Origin: Dehalococcoides mccartyi
GTDB lineage: Bacteria > Chloroflexota > Dehalococcoidia > GIF9 > DYGU01
Direction: 5' to 3'
Assembly: GCA_020724525.1 (NCBI GenBank)
Contig: DYGU01000012.1
Coordinates: 1 to 46,773 of the forward strand
DNA: 46,773 nucleotides
Below the pieces are notes generated by a model. The model had not been told where the DNA came from, did not search any database, and saw only the letters and a list, made by a program, of their open reading frames with translations. Every line of letters begins with the position of its first letter. Within the stretch, counting starts at the first letter, position 1. A program made the position numbers and the translations under genes. Of the stretch, positions 16,891 to 26,479 are shown piece after piece.

Positions 16891-18878
16891 GTGATTACAT
16901 ATGAGATCTCCACAGGAAAAAGCTATAAGAAATTGAGTAGACTAAGCTATTTTCTTTACTCCTTGAAAGACTGGGTACCGACATCTTGGAGAAAAGGATT
17001 AGTAACAGTAGGCTTAGCAGGTGCTATTGGACTAAGTGGGATAGCTCCTACATCCTGCTTGAGACCGAATGAGATTGACAAATATACCAGGCAACTGAAC
17101 CTGCCCAAGGAAGACAGAGCGATAGTAAGGCAGTTAGGCTATGACGGTATGGACGAAAGAGAGAAAGCTCTAATAAACGAATATAACTCTCTTCTCACGA
17201 GCAAGCAATTAACCGGGCAGTCGTTGATTTACTTCAGAACCCAACTAAAATCTATTGCTGAGGACAAGAAGGCCAGCGATGATGAACTCGATAACTTTAA
17301 AGACCCTGATGCGGATGGACTTACTAATCAAGATGAACTCAAATATGAAACGGATTTAATAAAACCAAATCCTAATGTTAAATACTCATTAGATAAAAAC
17401 TTGGCTATATTGATGAAGTAAAAATAATGGACGAAGACGGCAAGCAGGATGCAAATGAGAAAGCATTGGTAGATGGCTTGCTTTCTCTAGACAACATTTA
17501 TTTGTTAGGTTCTCCTCCCCATGTTAAAAACTGATAAGCGATTTAGCAAAGGGTGGAGTAACTGATGAAGAGATAGCTGCGTTTAGCTATCTGTCAAAGC
17601 AATCAGTAGATACGAAAAAGCAATTGATAGATTTTGGCTTATATGATGATGTTCCTACCTGGTTAATCTATAATTCAACGCTGCCAAAAGATTTTGCTGA
17701 ATACGCGATTAAGAACAAATTAGGGATTCAAGACAAGAAACTCACCGACTTAGAAAAGAAATTCTTGGGAGACCTTAATAAATATCTGCAAGAAATGTTC
17801 GATTACAATATCTCTAAAATTAGTAGGATTGACCCAGAACTGGCAACTCAGCTAAAGAGATTGCCATACTTCAAAGAGATCGAGTTAGAGGATGTTCTCT
17901 ATTTAGCGAATAATCCTAAGTGCAAATCGATTTTAGAAAAATTATACGGCAAAGGCATCGAAAAGAAGATGCATCCTGTTGCCTTGGAAGCATTGTTATG
18001 GAGAGGCATGAGGGATTTTAAAAACGAGTTCGATTTAAACAATCCTTTGGAAAGATCCGACTTAAAAGTATTGGTAAGGCTTACTGAATTCCACGAAAAA
18101 TATAACAAGGAGATGGATGTGGAGGGTGTGCCTGGACCAAAGCCGATTATCATGTAAAGTCGGCTCACGATGAAGGCTTGGAAGTATGGCAGCAGTTTTC
18201 GCCCCTTTGGAGCTATAAAGACATGGATTTAAATACGTACAGGAAATGGTTAGGAGATTTTGCTAAGGAAGCTCAAAAGCATAATGTCAAAGTTCTATCT
18301 GTAGGTAACGAAATAGACCTCCATAGTAAACATTTCTCTCGTGAGGGCAATCTTCAGCACAAGGCTTTGGATGAACTAATTAAGGTAGTACGTGAAAATT
18401 ATTCCGGTTTAGTGACCTATTGTGATTGGGATGGGCACTGGAATGTAACGAATATTAACTGGGAACCAATGGATATAGTTTTTCCACAGATATACAAAGG
18501 AAAAGTTGGGGAACCAGCTAGCGATGAAGAATATCTGAACACTCTCCTCAAATGGAAAAGAAGATACCTGTCCAAACCTCTTGCCAATGCCGAATTTGGA
18601 AGTTTATCTATTACCGATGGGGAACGGTGGGGCGGCGCTTGGGATACTCCTATAAAACAACCTGTTCAGTATGACCCAAAATCACAGGCTGAATCAATTG
18701 ATAGACAACTGAGACTTAATTTTATGGGAGAAATTTATGGCGTCTTTTTACATGTATGGAATGAACCCGCCACTGGGCAGGAACATGATAAAAATAGGTT
18801 AGGGTATGGTATCTGGGATCATGTGAAGATGGAGCCAAAACAAGTTTTTGGGTAGTTTATAAATACTTTAAAGAGTAA
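16891..18878 (+). pseudogene. TIM-barrel glycosidase-like lipoprotein, copy A, multiply frameshifted
   Basis: Pieces in order: a hydrophobic N-terminal segment ending GIAPTSC; a calcium-loop-like DPDADGLTNQDELKYETD near 17310; a helical region; and a TIM-barrel half with acid/base-like SVGNEIDLH and nucleophile-like NAEFGSL, ending GIWDHVKMEPK. Frames change near 17421, near 17530, near 18116 (where the frame reads WTKADYHVKSAHDEGLEVW to rejoin 18178) and in the T-run at 18844-18848, after which the frame VVYKYFKE ends at 18878. The precise start is unclear. It probably derives from a secreted cell-surface glycosidase. About 1 kb (17092-18115) is shared with copy B. Confidence 0.7.
17092..18115 (+). 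repeat. 1,024-base duplicated block, first copy
   Basis: Runs at constant offset of 2,969 bases with 20061-21084 and appears identical by eye throughout, including two shared frame breaks. Sequence diverges sharply at both ends. The blocks lie within two paralogous lipoprotein genes, so a recent gene conversion or segmental duplication is likely. Confidence 0.9.
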
Positions 18879-19164
18879 AATTCGGCTTGCGTAACTGCTG
18901 GTTGTACTCCGGGCATCATTTGTTTGCAAGGCAGCCCATAAATTCCATAAAAATAGACGTTATAGGCTACTAAGCCTCAATTCCTGAAGTCGGCTCATTA
19001 AATTGCAGCCTACCTCTCGAAATAACCATCTCACACCTCTTGCATCTTTGGAGCGGTGCACAACAATACTGACAGGATGTTAGTGCGAAGTGCCCCACTG
19101 CCTGACAAGAAACTCAGGTTTGGCTCCAGTCTGAAACTGAATTTGACAAGTTCCACCAGAAATA

Positions 19165-19216
19165 GACTGCCTTCTCTAAGCAGCGGGTCGTGGGTTCGAA
19201 TCCCTCCAGGGATGGC
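19165..19216 (+). pseudogene. tRNA-Arg(TCT)-like 3' fragment
   Basis: ACTGCCTTCTCTAAGCAGCG resembles an anticodon arm of tRNA-Arg(TCT) with two extra bases in the loop (CTTCTCTAA in place of CTTCTAA). It is followed by GGTCGTGGGTTCGAATCCC, a standard variable loop and T arm, and CAGGGATG, an acceptor 3' strand. No matching 5' acceptor or proper D arm is found upstream, and the T stem has a mismatch. It is probably a tRNA remnant, perhaps from an integration event. Confidence 0.6.
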
Positions 19217-19277
19217 ACGCTTTGACTAGACTCATTGTTTTGTTGGTCAAACAGGTACCTAAGATGTTCTTTGATGG

Positions 19278-19475
19278 TTACAATCCATAAAGCCTTTTCT
19301 GAGCATTCAGGATAGTTAAACCAACTATCTTACCTTCCCGAAGACGTACCACAATCCCTTCATCAGTAATATCTGAGTCGTCAGCTGCCCTTGGCTCACC
19401 AAAGTTGATATAGAGTACATCGCCTTCTGAATCGTAATTAAATCTCACCTTATCCAAGACTATTCTTTCCGCCAT
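19278..19475 (-). CDS. DUF2283 protein, likely antitoxin partner
   Basis: The 65-residue product fits DUF2283: VRFNYDSEGDVLYINFGEP, DDSDITDEGIVVRLREGKIV, then GLTILNAQKR. DUF2283 genes often lie next to small nuclease-like or RelE-like genes and are suspected antitoxins. Here it follows the 19460-19789 gene on the same strand with a 16-base overlap, which supports a pair. A ribosome site is inside the upstream gene end (GAGGGAGG at about 19483-19490). Confidence 0.8.
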   Translation of the reverse strand: MAERIVLDKVRFNYDSEGDVLYINFGEPRAADDSDITDEGIVVRLREGKIVGLTILNAQKRLYGL

Positions 19476-19789
19476 ACTACCTCCCTCCTCAAAAGTTTAC
19501 CATATCTCGAGATGAAAAAAGAAGTTATTACAAACCCTTCATTATCGACTTCCCGATAGACGACACAGAGATACTTTGGTGCCCTTGGGGCCATATCACA
19601 CCACTTCAAGGCTAAGAGTTCATCTGTCCAACCTTTGACAATGTAATCTGGTTTCTCAATTGCCTTTTTCACCTCTTGCAAATATTCACCTTTTTCTCCA
19701 AATTCCGGATGCTCCTTACAAATTTTCTCTCGCCATATTCTTTCTGATAGCCTAATACTCTTTCCGGATTTTGAAAGAGCGGTGAACAA
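19460..19789 (-). CDS. PBECR-like nuclease-fold protein, possible toxin
   Basis: The 109-residue product contains RLSERIWREKICKEHPEFGE, then VKKAIEKPDYIVKG, ALKWCDMAPRAPKYLCVVYRE and GFVITSFFISRYGK. This order (His-containing helix, DY.V strand, KYL.VVY strand, VITAYF strand) resembles Phage-Barnase-EndoU-ColicinE5-RelE-like (PBECR) small nucleases. I am not certain of the family. With the overlapping DUF2283 gene it would form a toxin-antitoxin-like module, the fourth such pair in the window counting MNT/HEPN. Confidence 0.55.
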   Translation of the reverse strand: MFTALSKSGKSIRLSERIWREKICKEHPEFGEKGEYLQEVKKAIEKPDYIVKGWTDELLALKWCDMAPRAPKYLCVVYREVDNEGFVITSFFISRYGKLLRREVVWRKE

Positions 19790-19955
19790 TACCTTTGCCC
19801 TTCTATAAATTTATTATGAGTTAAACTTCAAGTAGCTTTTTAGATGAAATTGAAATCAGTATAGCACAGTTAGCCACTCATATTCTGTTAAACTCTGTTA
19901 GAATCTGTGGGTTTAGGATAAAATCAGTTAGTAATAAAAGCTTTCGGGACAAACT

Positions 19956-21645
19956 ATGAAAAAGCAATTCTGGGGAAAGGCACTATCAGCAGGAACAGCC
20001 TTAGCTATGTTAGGCTTTCCTATAGCTTGCAAGTCAAACGAAGTTGATAAATACACTCAGCAACTGAACCTGCCCAAGGAAGACAGAGCGATAGTAAGGC
20101 AGTTAGGCTATGACGGTATGGACGAAAGAGAGAAAGCTCTAATAAACGAATATAACTCTCTTCTCACGAGCAAGCAATTAACCGGGCAGTCGTTGATTTA
20201 CTTCAGAACCCAACTAAAATCTATTGCTGAGGACAAGAAGGCCAGCGATGATGAACTCGATAACTTTAAAGACCCTGATGCGGATGGACTTACTAATCAA
20301 GATGAACTCAAATATGAAACGGATTTAATAAAACCAAATCCTAATGTTAAATACTCATTAGATAAAAACTTGGCTATATTGATGAAGTAAAAATAATGGA
20401 CGAAGACGGCAAGCAGGATGCAAATGAGAAAGCATTGGTAGATGGCTTGCTTTCTCTAGACAACATTTATTTGTTAGGTTCTCCTCCCCATGTTAAAAAC
20501 TGATAAGCGATTTAGCAAAGGGTGGAGTAACTGATGAAGAGATAGCTGCGTTTAGCTATCTGTCAAAGCAATCAGTAGATACGAAAAAGCAATTGATAGA
20601 TTTTGGCTTATATGATGATGTTCCTACCTGGTTAATCTATAATTCAACGCTGCCAAAAGATTTTGCTGAATACGCGATTAAGAACAAATTAGGGATTCAA
20701 GACAAGAAACTCACCGACTTAGAAAAGAAATTCTTGGGAGACCTTAATAAATATCTGCAAGAAATGTTCGATTACAATATCTCTAAAATTAGTAGGATTG
20801 ACCCAGAACTGGCAACTCAGCTAAAGAGATTGCCATACTTCAAAGAGATCGAGTTAGAGGATGTTCTCTATTTAGCGAATAATCCTAAGTGCAAATCGAT
20901 TTTAGAAAAATTATACGGCAAAGGCATCGAAAAGAAGATGCATCCTGTTGCCTTGGAAGCATTGTTATGGAGAGGCATGAGGGATTTTAAAAACGAGTTC
21001 GATTTAAACAATCCTTTGGAAAGATCCGACTTAAAAGTATTGGTAAGGCTTACTGAATTCCACGAAAAATATAACAAGGAGATGAACATATGGGGAGAAA
21101 AATTTAAGAATGAAAATCTGGTGAAAAAAGCTGTAGATGATTTAGTCAAAGTTGCTCGTCAGAATTATTCTGGTCAGGTAACTTACGCTGACTGGTGGTT
21201 TGAAAACTGGTGGAAACCAGGAAGAGATCCTGAGTTTGACTGGTATTCTATGGATTTTATCTCATCAAATTTGTATATCGGAAAGGCTAGAGATGAGGAC
21301 TTTTTGAACTACATGTTATGGAAGAAGATGAAATATGCTAAACCGTTTATCGTTTCTGAGACGGAAAGCCTTACTGTTGATAAAGATGAAGCAGATTGGG
21401 ATTACTCTTATCTATGGCGCTCTCTTGTTAATCATGATCCAAAGCGTCAAGCAGAACGAATAGAGCGGCAACTTGATTTAATTTATCGCGCTGAAGTCGA
21501 TGGCATCTTTGTTTTTTGCTGGGATGAACCCATTGATCACCCGTGGGGTGACATGAATAAACTTGGCTTTGGTATCTGGGATCATGTTAAGATGGAACCA
21601 AAACCAAGCTTTTTCATAGTTTATAAATATTTTAAAGATTATTAA
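19956..21645 (+). pseudogene. TIM-barrel glycosidase-like lipoprotein, copy B, frameshifted
   Basis: It starts with a clear signal segment MKKQFWGKALSAGTALAM ending in GFPIAC, a weak lipobox. The shared 1-kb block follows (calcium-loop-like DPDADGLTNQDE, helical region), with stops at 20390 and near 20502 where the frame shifts twice, as in copy A. The last open stretch (20503-21645) fuses the helical region in frame to the C-terminal half of a TIM barrel (YADWWFENWW, IVSETESL, VFCWDEP). It lacks the part with the GNE motif, so it is not a working glycosidase. As it stands only a 144-residue lipoprotein could be made from the first frame. Confidence 0.7.
20061..21084 (+). repeat. 1,024-base duplicated block, second copy
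   Basis: Matches 17092-18115 with no offset change. The flanks differ: here it is preceded by a distinct signal peptide and followed in frame by a different TIM-barrel segment. Confidence 0.9.
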
Positions 21646-21740
21646 AGAATTAATAAAATATATATTTACGCTCTCTTTGAGAATAACCTTAATTCAGCTC
21701 TACAATCAAAATTCCCCATTGAAGGGGCAAGGCTAAGAAA

Positions 21741-22946
21741 ATGGGTGGTCCTCTTACTGGTATAAGGGTGATTGACCTCACCTGGATTCTCTCCGGTCCT
21801 TACACCACCATGATACTTTGTGACTTAGGCGCCGAAGTAATTAAGATTGAGCGACCTGGAACTGGAGACATCGCCCGTGGTAATAGACCTTTCATCGACG
21901 GTGTTAGTTCCTACTTTCTAAGCCTGAACCGGAGAAAGAAAAGTGTCGCTATTAATCTTGCTTCAGAAGAGGGTAAGGAAATTTTTCTAAAATTGGTGGA
22001 GACGGGTAATATAGTCGTGGAAAACTTTGTCCCCGGAACTATGAAAAAGCTCGGTCTAAACTATGAAGTGCTTAAGGAGCGAAACCCACGAATTATCTAT
22101 GCTGCCATTTCCGGATACGGTCAGAATGAACCTTATGCTCTGAAATCAGCTCTGGATGTCATCATTCAAGCCGCCGGTGGTATTATGAGTATCACTGGCG
22201 AGCCCGGAGGACCACCGGTGAAACCCGGAGCTTCTTTGGGCGATATAATTGCCGGATTATTCACTGCTATCTCCATTCTAACTGCCCTTGAGGAACGCCA
22301 TAGAAGTGGTGAAGGGCAAATGATTGATATAAGCATGCTTGATTGTCAGGTAGCCGTTCAGGAAAACGCCTTTGAGCGTTACTTCGCCACCGGTGAAATC
22401 CCCCGTCCCCTGGGGACAAGGCACCCGGTGTTTGTCCCCTTCCAAGCCTTTGCTACTAAAGATGGTTACATTGTGGTAGCAATAGTAGGTGAGCAGTGGC
22501 CCCTTTTCTGTGCCGCTATCGACCGGGTTGACCTGATAGACGATGAAAGGTTTAAAGACGGCTATACCCGCACCCAAAACTATGCTATTCTGGAGCCAAT
22601 TTTGACCCAGGTAATGAAAACCAGGACTACCCAGGAATGGGCAGAAATATTTGAATCCATGGAAATCTCCTGTGGACCTGTGAATACTATTGATAAGGTA
22701 GTGGCACATCCCCAAATCCAGCACCGGAACATGATTATTAAGGTGCCCCACCCTAAGGTAGGCGAGGTTCATTTGGTCAATACTCCCATCAAGCTATTGC
22801 GAACGCCAAGCAAAATCAGCCGCCCTTCTCCCGAATTAGGAGAACATACTGAAGAGGTTTTGAGGACTCTGCTGGGATTTAGAGAAGAAGAAATACTCAG
22901 GCTGAAAGATGCCGGAATAATACAACTCGTAGAATGTCATCCATAA
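21741..22946 (+). CDS. CaiB/BaiF-type (family III) CoA transferase
   Basis: A 401-residue family III CoA transferase with the N-terminal GIRVIDLTWILSGPYTTMIL, DLGAEVIKIERPGTGD, NFVPGTMKKLGL and the GYGQNEPYALKSALDVIIQA segment carrying the catalytic Asp (near 140). It moves CoA between acyl groups, but the substrate cannot be read from sequence. The full length is typical. Its end overlaps the next gene by 13 bases, suggesting translation coupling. Confidence 0.93.
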   Translation: MGGPLTGIRVIDLTWILSGPYTTMILCDLGAEVIKIERPGTGDIARGNRPFIDGVSSYFLSLNRRKKSVAINLASEEGKEIFLKLVETGNIVVENFVPGTMKKLGLNYEVLKERNPRIIYAAISGYGQNEPYALKSALDVIIQAAGGIMSITGEPGGPPVKPGASLGDIIAGLFTAISILTALEERHRSGEGQMIDISMLDCQVAVQENAFERYFATGEIPRPLGTRHPVFVPFQAFATKDGYIVVAIVGEQWPLFCAAIDRVDLIDDERFKDGYTRTQNYAILEPILTQVMKTRTTQEWAEIFESMEISCGPVNTIDKVVAHPQIQHRNMIIKVPHPKVGEVHLVNTPIKLLRTPSKISRPSPELGEHTEEVLRTLLGFREEEILRLKDAGIIQLVECHP

Positions 22947-24094
22947 AACTGATAGCCAAAAAGGGGTCTACCTTTCACGACTTTCCCTACTCAAGCCCGA
23001 GACGGAAGTGCCTCCACTGCTGGATTATCAATGTTACCCCACCGGGACCAAGTCATTGCCGTCATCAGTGTATCTATTGCTATGCCCGCGAAGCCATCTA
23101 TTCCAACTATTCCGAAGATACCTTAATCTACAACAACCTACCGGAATTAGTCGAAAAAGACTTGAAAAAGCTCAAACTCTGTCCCCCCATCTCCCTATCT
23201 AACATCTCTGACCCGTGTCAGGATATTCCAGAACTGAAAAAAGAGGTCAGGAGGCTTATCCGGCTTCTGATGAACTACAGAGTTGCTTTTGCTATTACTA
23301 CTAAAGGCAACCCCTCCTTCCTTTTAGACATACCCGATTTTGTCAGCTACCAGCCTAAATTTATCGCCGTGACCATTGAAGGCACTCCTGAAATTCTCCA
23401 GCTTTTATCCCCGAAAGCCCCGCCCTTTACTGCTCGATTAAAAGCAGTGCACCAACTTTCCAACCTCGGCATCAGCACCGTTATCCGCCTTGACCCGGTC
23501 TTTATCCATCTCTTTCAAGCTCTTTACGGCGATACCTGGTTTGACCAGATAGATAGGTTAGTGGCTGCTTTTTCAACTACCGGAGCCAAACACATTGTCG
23601 CTGGCACGGGCAGACTATCTAAAAGGACTCCGCAACTTGCTGGTTGTCGGGGTGAAAGCTTGTGGCACCGGGTTTTTAAGGTTATCGAGGCTTACTCACC
23701 TTTAGCCGCCCGGAAATTTGAAGCCGAGTATGTCTATGAGTCAGGCTGGGCAGGGAGGGGCTATCTCCTCCGCAAGGACTTAAGACTTAACTTCCATCAC
23801 AAGTTAAGGGAAGTGGTTGAAGCCAGAAACATGACCTTTGCTACCTGTCAGGAGCTTAGCCCCGAAGAAAGCGATTCACCAGGAATCCCCAGTTGTGAAG
23901 GCATCCTCCTTCCCTTCACCAAAAAACAAGCCACTGGCAAATTCCACCCCATCCCTAACTGCACTGCTAACTGCCATGTCTCCTGCCACGGACTATCCAG
24001 CCCCCCCTGCGGACAGCCCAGGCTCATAACTCACAAACCCCTAAAATTCAGCCGGTTATGCTCAACAAATGCCCAACCACTTCTGCTAAAATGA
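22934..24094 (+). CDS. Spore photoproduct lyase-like radical SAM protein
   Basis: The 386-residue product has the radical SAM cluster motif CRHQCIYCYA near 39 (Cx3CxxC), preceded by PRRKCLHCWIINVTPPGPSH, and the SPL-family stretch SLSNISDPCQDIPELKKEVR. A C-terminal cysteine group (CTANCHVSCHG ... PPC) might bind a further cluster. SPL-family proteins outside spore formers have mostly unknown substrates, perhaps nucleic acids. It overlaps the CoA transferase by 13 bases and the MNT gene by 4. Its 3' end is repeated 0.9 kb downstream, so the natural C-terminus may have been altered. Confidence 0.8.
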   Translation: MSSIKLIAKKGSTFHDFPYSSPRRKCLHCWIINVTPPGPSHCRHQCIYCYAREAIYSNYSEDTLIYNNLPELVEKDLKKLKLCPPISLSNISDPCQDIPELKKEVRRLIRLLMNYRVAFAITTKGNPSFLLDIPDFVSYQPKFIAVTIEGTPEILQLLSPKAPPFTARLKAVHQLSNLGISTVIRLDPVFIHLFQALYGDTWFDQIDRLVAAFSTTGAKHIVAGTGRLSKRTPQLAGCRGESLWHRVFKVIEAYSPLAARKFEAEYVYESGWAGRGYLLRKDLRLNFHHKLREVVEARNMTFATCQELSPEESDSPGIPSCEGILLPFTKKQATGKFHPIPNCTANCHVSCHGLSSPPCGQPRLITHKPLKFSRLCSTNAQPLLLK

Positions 24095-24096
24095 AG
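24013..24096 (+). repeat. Imperfect direct repeat flanking MNT/HEPN, left
   Basis: ACAGCCCAGGCTCATAAC, then CCTAAAATTCAGCC, then GCTAAAATGAAG recur in order at 24886-24968. The repeats bracket the MNT/HEPN gene pair almost exactly. Confidence 0.75.
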
Positions 24097-24465
24097 TCGA
24101 TAAAAAACCCAGGTATTACTTATGAAAAACTTCAAACTCAAAGAGCAATTCGAAGGAAGCAGTTAGAATACGCCCTTGAAGAGATTATCCGAAAACTCAA
24201 GGAAATGGGGGCGCTTGAAATAATTGTGTTTGGTTCCTACGTCTCCGATACCATCCGGAGATGGAGCGACCTTGATGTTCTTGCGGTGATGCCGTCAACG
24301 AAAAGCGGAAAGGAATGGCTCAAGGAGATTTATGATAAAGTAGATGTAGGTGTGGCGGCAGATATTTTGCCTTTTACTGAAGAAGAATTGAAAATAAAAA
24401 CAGAGACCAGTAGTTTTGTTCGATATGCCCTAAAGACCGGCAGAGTCGTTTATGAAAAAGGATAA
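24091..24465 (+). CDS. MNT-type nucleotidyltransferase (antitoxin of MNT/HEPN pair)
   Basis: The product is about 124 residues long, with the minimal nucleotidyltransferase motif IVFGSYVSDTIRRWSDLDVL (GSx and DxD-type residues) near 47-66. Such proteins pair with HEPN-domain partners; in studied cases the MNT protein adds AMP to HEPN and blocks its RNase action. ATG 24091 overlaps the stop of the upstream gene (ATGA), and a further in-frame ATG at 24058 lies inside it. The hepn gene begins before this one ends. Confidence 0.9.
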   Translation: MKSIKNPGITYEKLQTQRAIRRKQLEYALEEIIRKLKEMGALEIIVFGSYVSDTIRRWSDLDVLAVMPSTKSGKEWLKEIYDKVDVGVAADILPFTEEELKIKTETSSFVRYALKTGRVVYEKG

Positions 24466-24868
24466 GAAAACTGAGGCAAGAAACTGGTTTGCCCAGGCGT
24501 ACACCGAATTTGAAGATGCTTTTGACCTTGAGAAACGGGGGCGATTCTATCTTGCCCTTTTCCTTTACCAGCAAGCAGCGGAAAAAGCGCTTAAAGCTTT
24601 TTTGTTTCTTAAAGGAGAGGAAGAGCTATTCACACATTCCGTAAAAGAACTTATAAGCATTGCGGCTGCTTACCATAAAGACTTTGAAAAGGTAAAATTA
24701 GCCAAAGATTTAGATAGGTATTATATTTCGACTCGCTATCCCAATAGCCTAGCCGGGAATGTTCCAGCAGAATTCTTTGATCACCCTGAAGAATGTGAAA
24801 GGGCTCAAAAATTAGCCAAGGGCGTCATTGAATTAGTTGAAGAAAAGATAAAACAGGCAATCCCATGA
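24452..24868 (+). CDS. HEPN-domain protein
   Basis: The 138-residue product is an all-helical HEPN domain: ARNWFAQAYTEFEDAFDLEK, FYLALFLYQQAAEKALKAFL, FTHSVKELI and DRYYISTRYPNSLAG. It overlaps the MNT gene by 14 bases. In characterised pairs the HEPN partner is the toxin, an RNase with an RxxxxxH-type motif; here the RYPN stretch is typical of the short HEPN form without a clear catalytic His, so the activity is unsure. Confidence 0.88.
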   Translation: MKKDKKTEARNWFAQAYTEFEDAFDLEKRGRFYLALFLYQQAAEKALKAFLFLKGEEELFTHSVKELISIAAAYHKDFEKVKLAKDLDRYYISTRYPNSLAGNVPAEFFDHPEECERAQKLAKGVIELVEEKIKQAIP

Positions 24869-24885
24869 CCTCACCAATCTCCTGA

Positions 24886-24968
24886 ACAGCCCAGGCTCAT
24901 AACCCCAAAATCCCTAAAATTCAGCCAGTCATGCCTGACAAGTAAACAGTACCTATGCTAAACTAAAG
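24886..24968 (+). repeat. Imperfect direct repeat flanking MNT/HEPN, right
   Basis: Begins ACAGCCCAGGCTCATAAC as at 24013 and ends GCTAAACTAAAG against GCTAAAATGAAG. Differences are scattered, so the duplication is not recent. Confidence 0.75.
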
Positions 24969-25011
24969 TAGGAGGATTTCGGAGAGGTTATACTTACTAA
25001 TCAACTTACTT

Positions 25012-25017
25012 TATAAT
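25012..25017 (+). promoter_or_regulatory. -10 box upstream of the methyltransferase
   Basis: TATAAT lies 38 bases before the ATG at 25056. No convincing -35 box or ribosome site is seen. CTTACTAAT occurs on both sides (24993 and 25049), one copy covering the start codon, and could be an operator pair. Confidence 0.45.
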
Positions 25018-25055
25018 AGTTGGCTAACACCCACTAAAAATAGCTTAACTTACTA

Positions 25056-26471
25056 ATGAAAAGAGATAATAGCGCTCAGAAAACTACTTTCCAGTTAGGG
25101 CTACTGAAACAGGAGATATTATCTGCCCAAACCAAGTTGAGTAAACACAAAACACCCCGAAGACTCACTTTGCCTCCTCTTACTTCAGTTGCTGATATCA
25201 CTACCTGGGTTACTAATGGTGCATATACACGCAAGACCATGAAACTGTTCAACGACGTGTGTCAAGTTTATGAGCTTCTTCTGGCAAGAATGGAGTTCTC
25301 TACTTTGGGTGATGACTTAGCTGAGTTTGCTCAAAGAACAGCTTATTTTGAGGAAATTAACGGATATAAAACCCTCCACTATTATCTATCCGCAGTAAGA
25401 GGTAAAGGACAAATAGGACACAGTAATCAATATTTAACCCATTGGTTTTATCCCTATAAAGGCAAATACCATGGGCAGATGATAAAAGCGCTTATTAACT
25501 TTATGGGAGTAAAGAAAAATGGACTCGTACTTGACCCCTTCGTTGGTTCAGGAACTACCTTGGTTGAGTGTGCAACCCTTGGCATTCCAAGCATAGGAAT
25601 TGATATTAATCCAGCTTTATGCATCGTTTCCCAGATTAAGGTAGACAGTCTATCCTTGAATTATCCCGAACTTTCTCGCTGGCTAAGCAAAACTAAGCCA
25701 TTAGACATCTTCAATTATTTCTTTGGTCAAGTCCGGGAAAAAAGACCTTGGTTTTTAGGCTTTAGCCACCTTAACCGGGACGCTAAGGATTTATTGACTG
25801 AAGCTTGGGCATGGCATCTACCTGAGGGTTTTATTAAAGAACTGCCGTTTGAATGGCGCAATTTCTTCTTTCTTTGCTGTCTCCATGCTCTATCTGACCA
25901 CACTTATCTCCAAGGCACGAACAAGGAACGTCCTTTTACTGAATTCTTCATCCGAGATCTTAATGAATATTTGGATACTATAAGAGATACCTACACAGTC
26001 TTACAGGACAGAGGGGTTAAGCTCGCTCAACCTGAAGTGTTATTTGGTTCAGCCCTCAAACTACCTCTTCCACCGGAGTCGGTAGATGCCGTAATTACTT
26101 CGCCGCCTTACAGTATAGCTATAGATTATGTAAAAAACGATGAGCATTTATTAAACTACTTAGGTATAGACACTTCTGAACTTAGAGAACAACTTGTTGG
26201 TTTGAAAGGTAAGCGTCAAGAAAAACTTCGCCTATACGAAAAAGATATGAAACAAAGCTTAACTGAGATGCATCGGGTCCTGAAACCAAAAGGTGGCGCT
26301 GCTATAGTGTTGGGTGACGTGGTAGTCGAAGGATTTCGTACTAACTTCTGTAGCAAAATATTATCTTGGGCACCTGAATTAGGGTTCAGTGAAGCAGAGG
26401 TTATTCGCCGAGCTATCCTCGGTGGCTTTGCCAGATTGCGGTACGAGTATATTATATTGTTAAGAAAATAA
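25056..26471 (+). CDS. DNA methyltransferase of a type II system
   Basis: The product is 471 residues, with the SAM-binding motif LDPFVGSGTTLVECATLGI near 160-178 and the catalytic motif ITSPPYSIAIDYV near 348. The order FxGxG then SPPY marks an N4/N6 amino-methyltransferase; SPPY is most usual for N4-cytosine enzymes. The next gene is a TdeIII-like endonuclease, so it should protect the host at that enzyme's site (GGNCC for TdeIII itself; the site here is unproven). Confidence 0.9.
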   Translation: MKRDNSAQKTTFQLGLLKQEILSAQTKLSKHKTPRRLTLPPLTSVADITTWVTNGAYTRKTMKLFNDVCQVYELLLARMEFSTLGDDLAEFAQRTAYFEEINGYKTLHYYLSAVRGKGQIGHSNQYLTHWFYPYKGKYHGQMIKALINFMGVKKNGLVLDPFVGSGTTLVECATLGIPSIGIDINPALCIVSQIKVDSLSLNYPELSRWLSKTKPLDIFNYFFGQVREKRPWFLGFSHLNRDAKDLLTEAWAWHLPEGFIKELPFEWRNFFFLCCLHALSDHTYLQGTNKERPFTEFFIRDLNEYLDTIRDTYTVLQDRGVKLAQPEVLFGSALKLPLPPESVDAVITSPPYSIAIDYVKNDEHLLNYLGIDTSELREQLVGLKGKRQEKLRLYEKDMKQSLTEMHRVLKPKGGAAIVLGDVVVEGFRTNFCSKILSWAPELGFSEAEVIRRAILGGFARLRYEYIILLRK

Positions 26472-26479
26472 GGATCCAG

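Noticed and set aside
18879-19164. Possible further gene remnants between lipoprotein copy A and the tRNA fragment
   Set aside because: No frame shows recognisable motifs; I see nothing supportable there.
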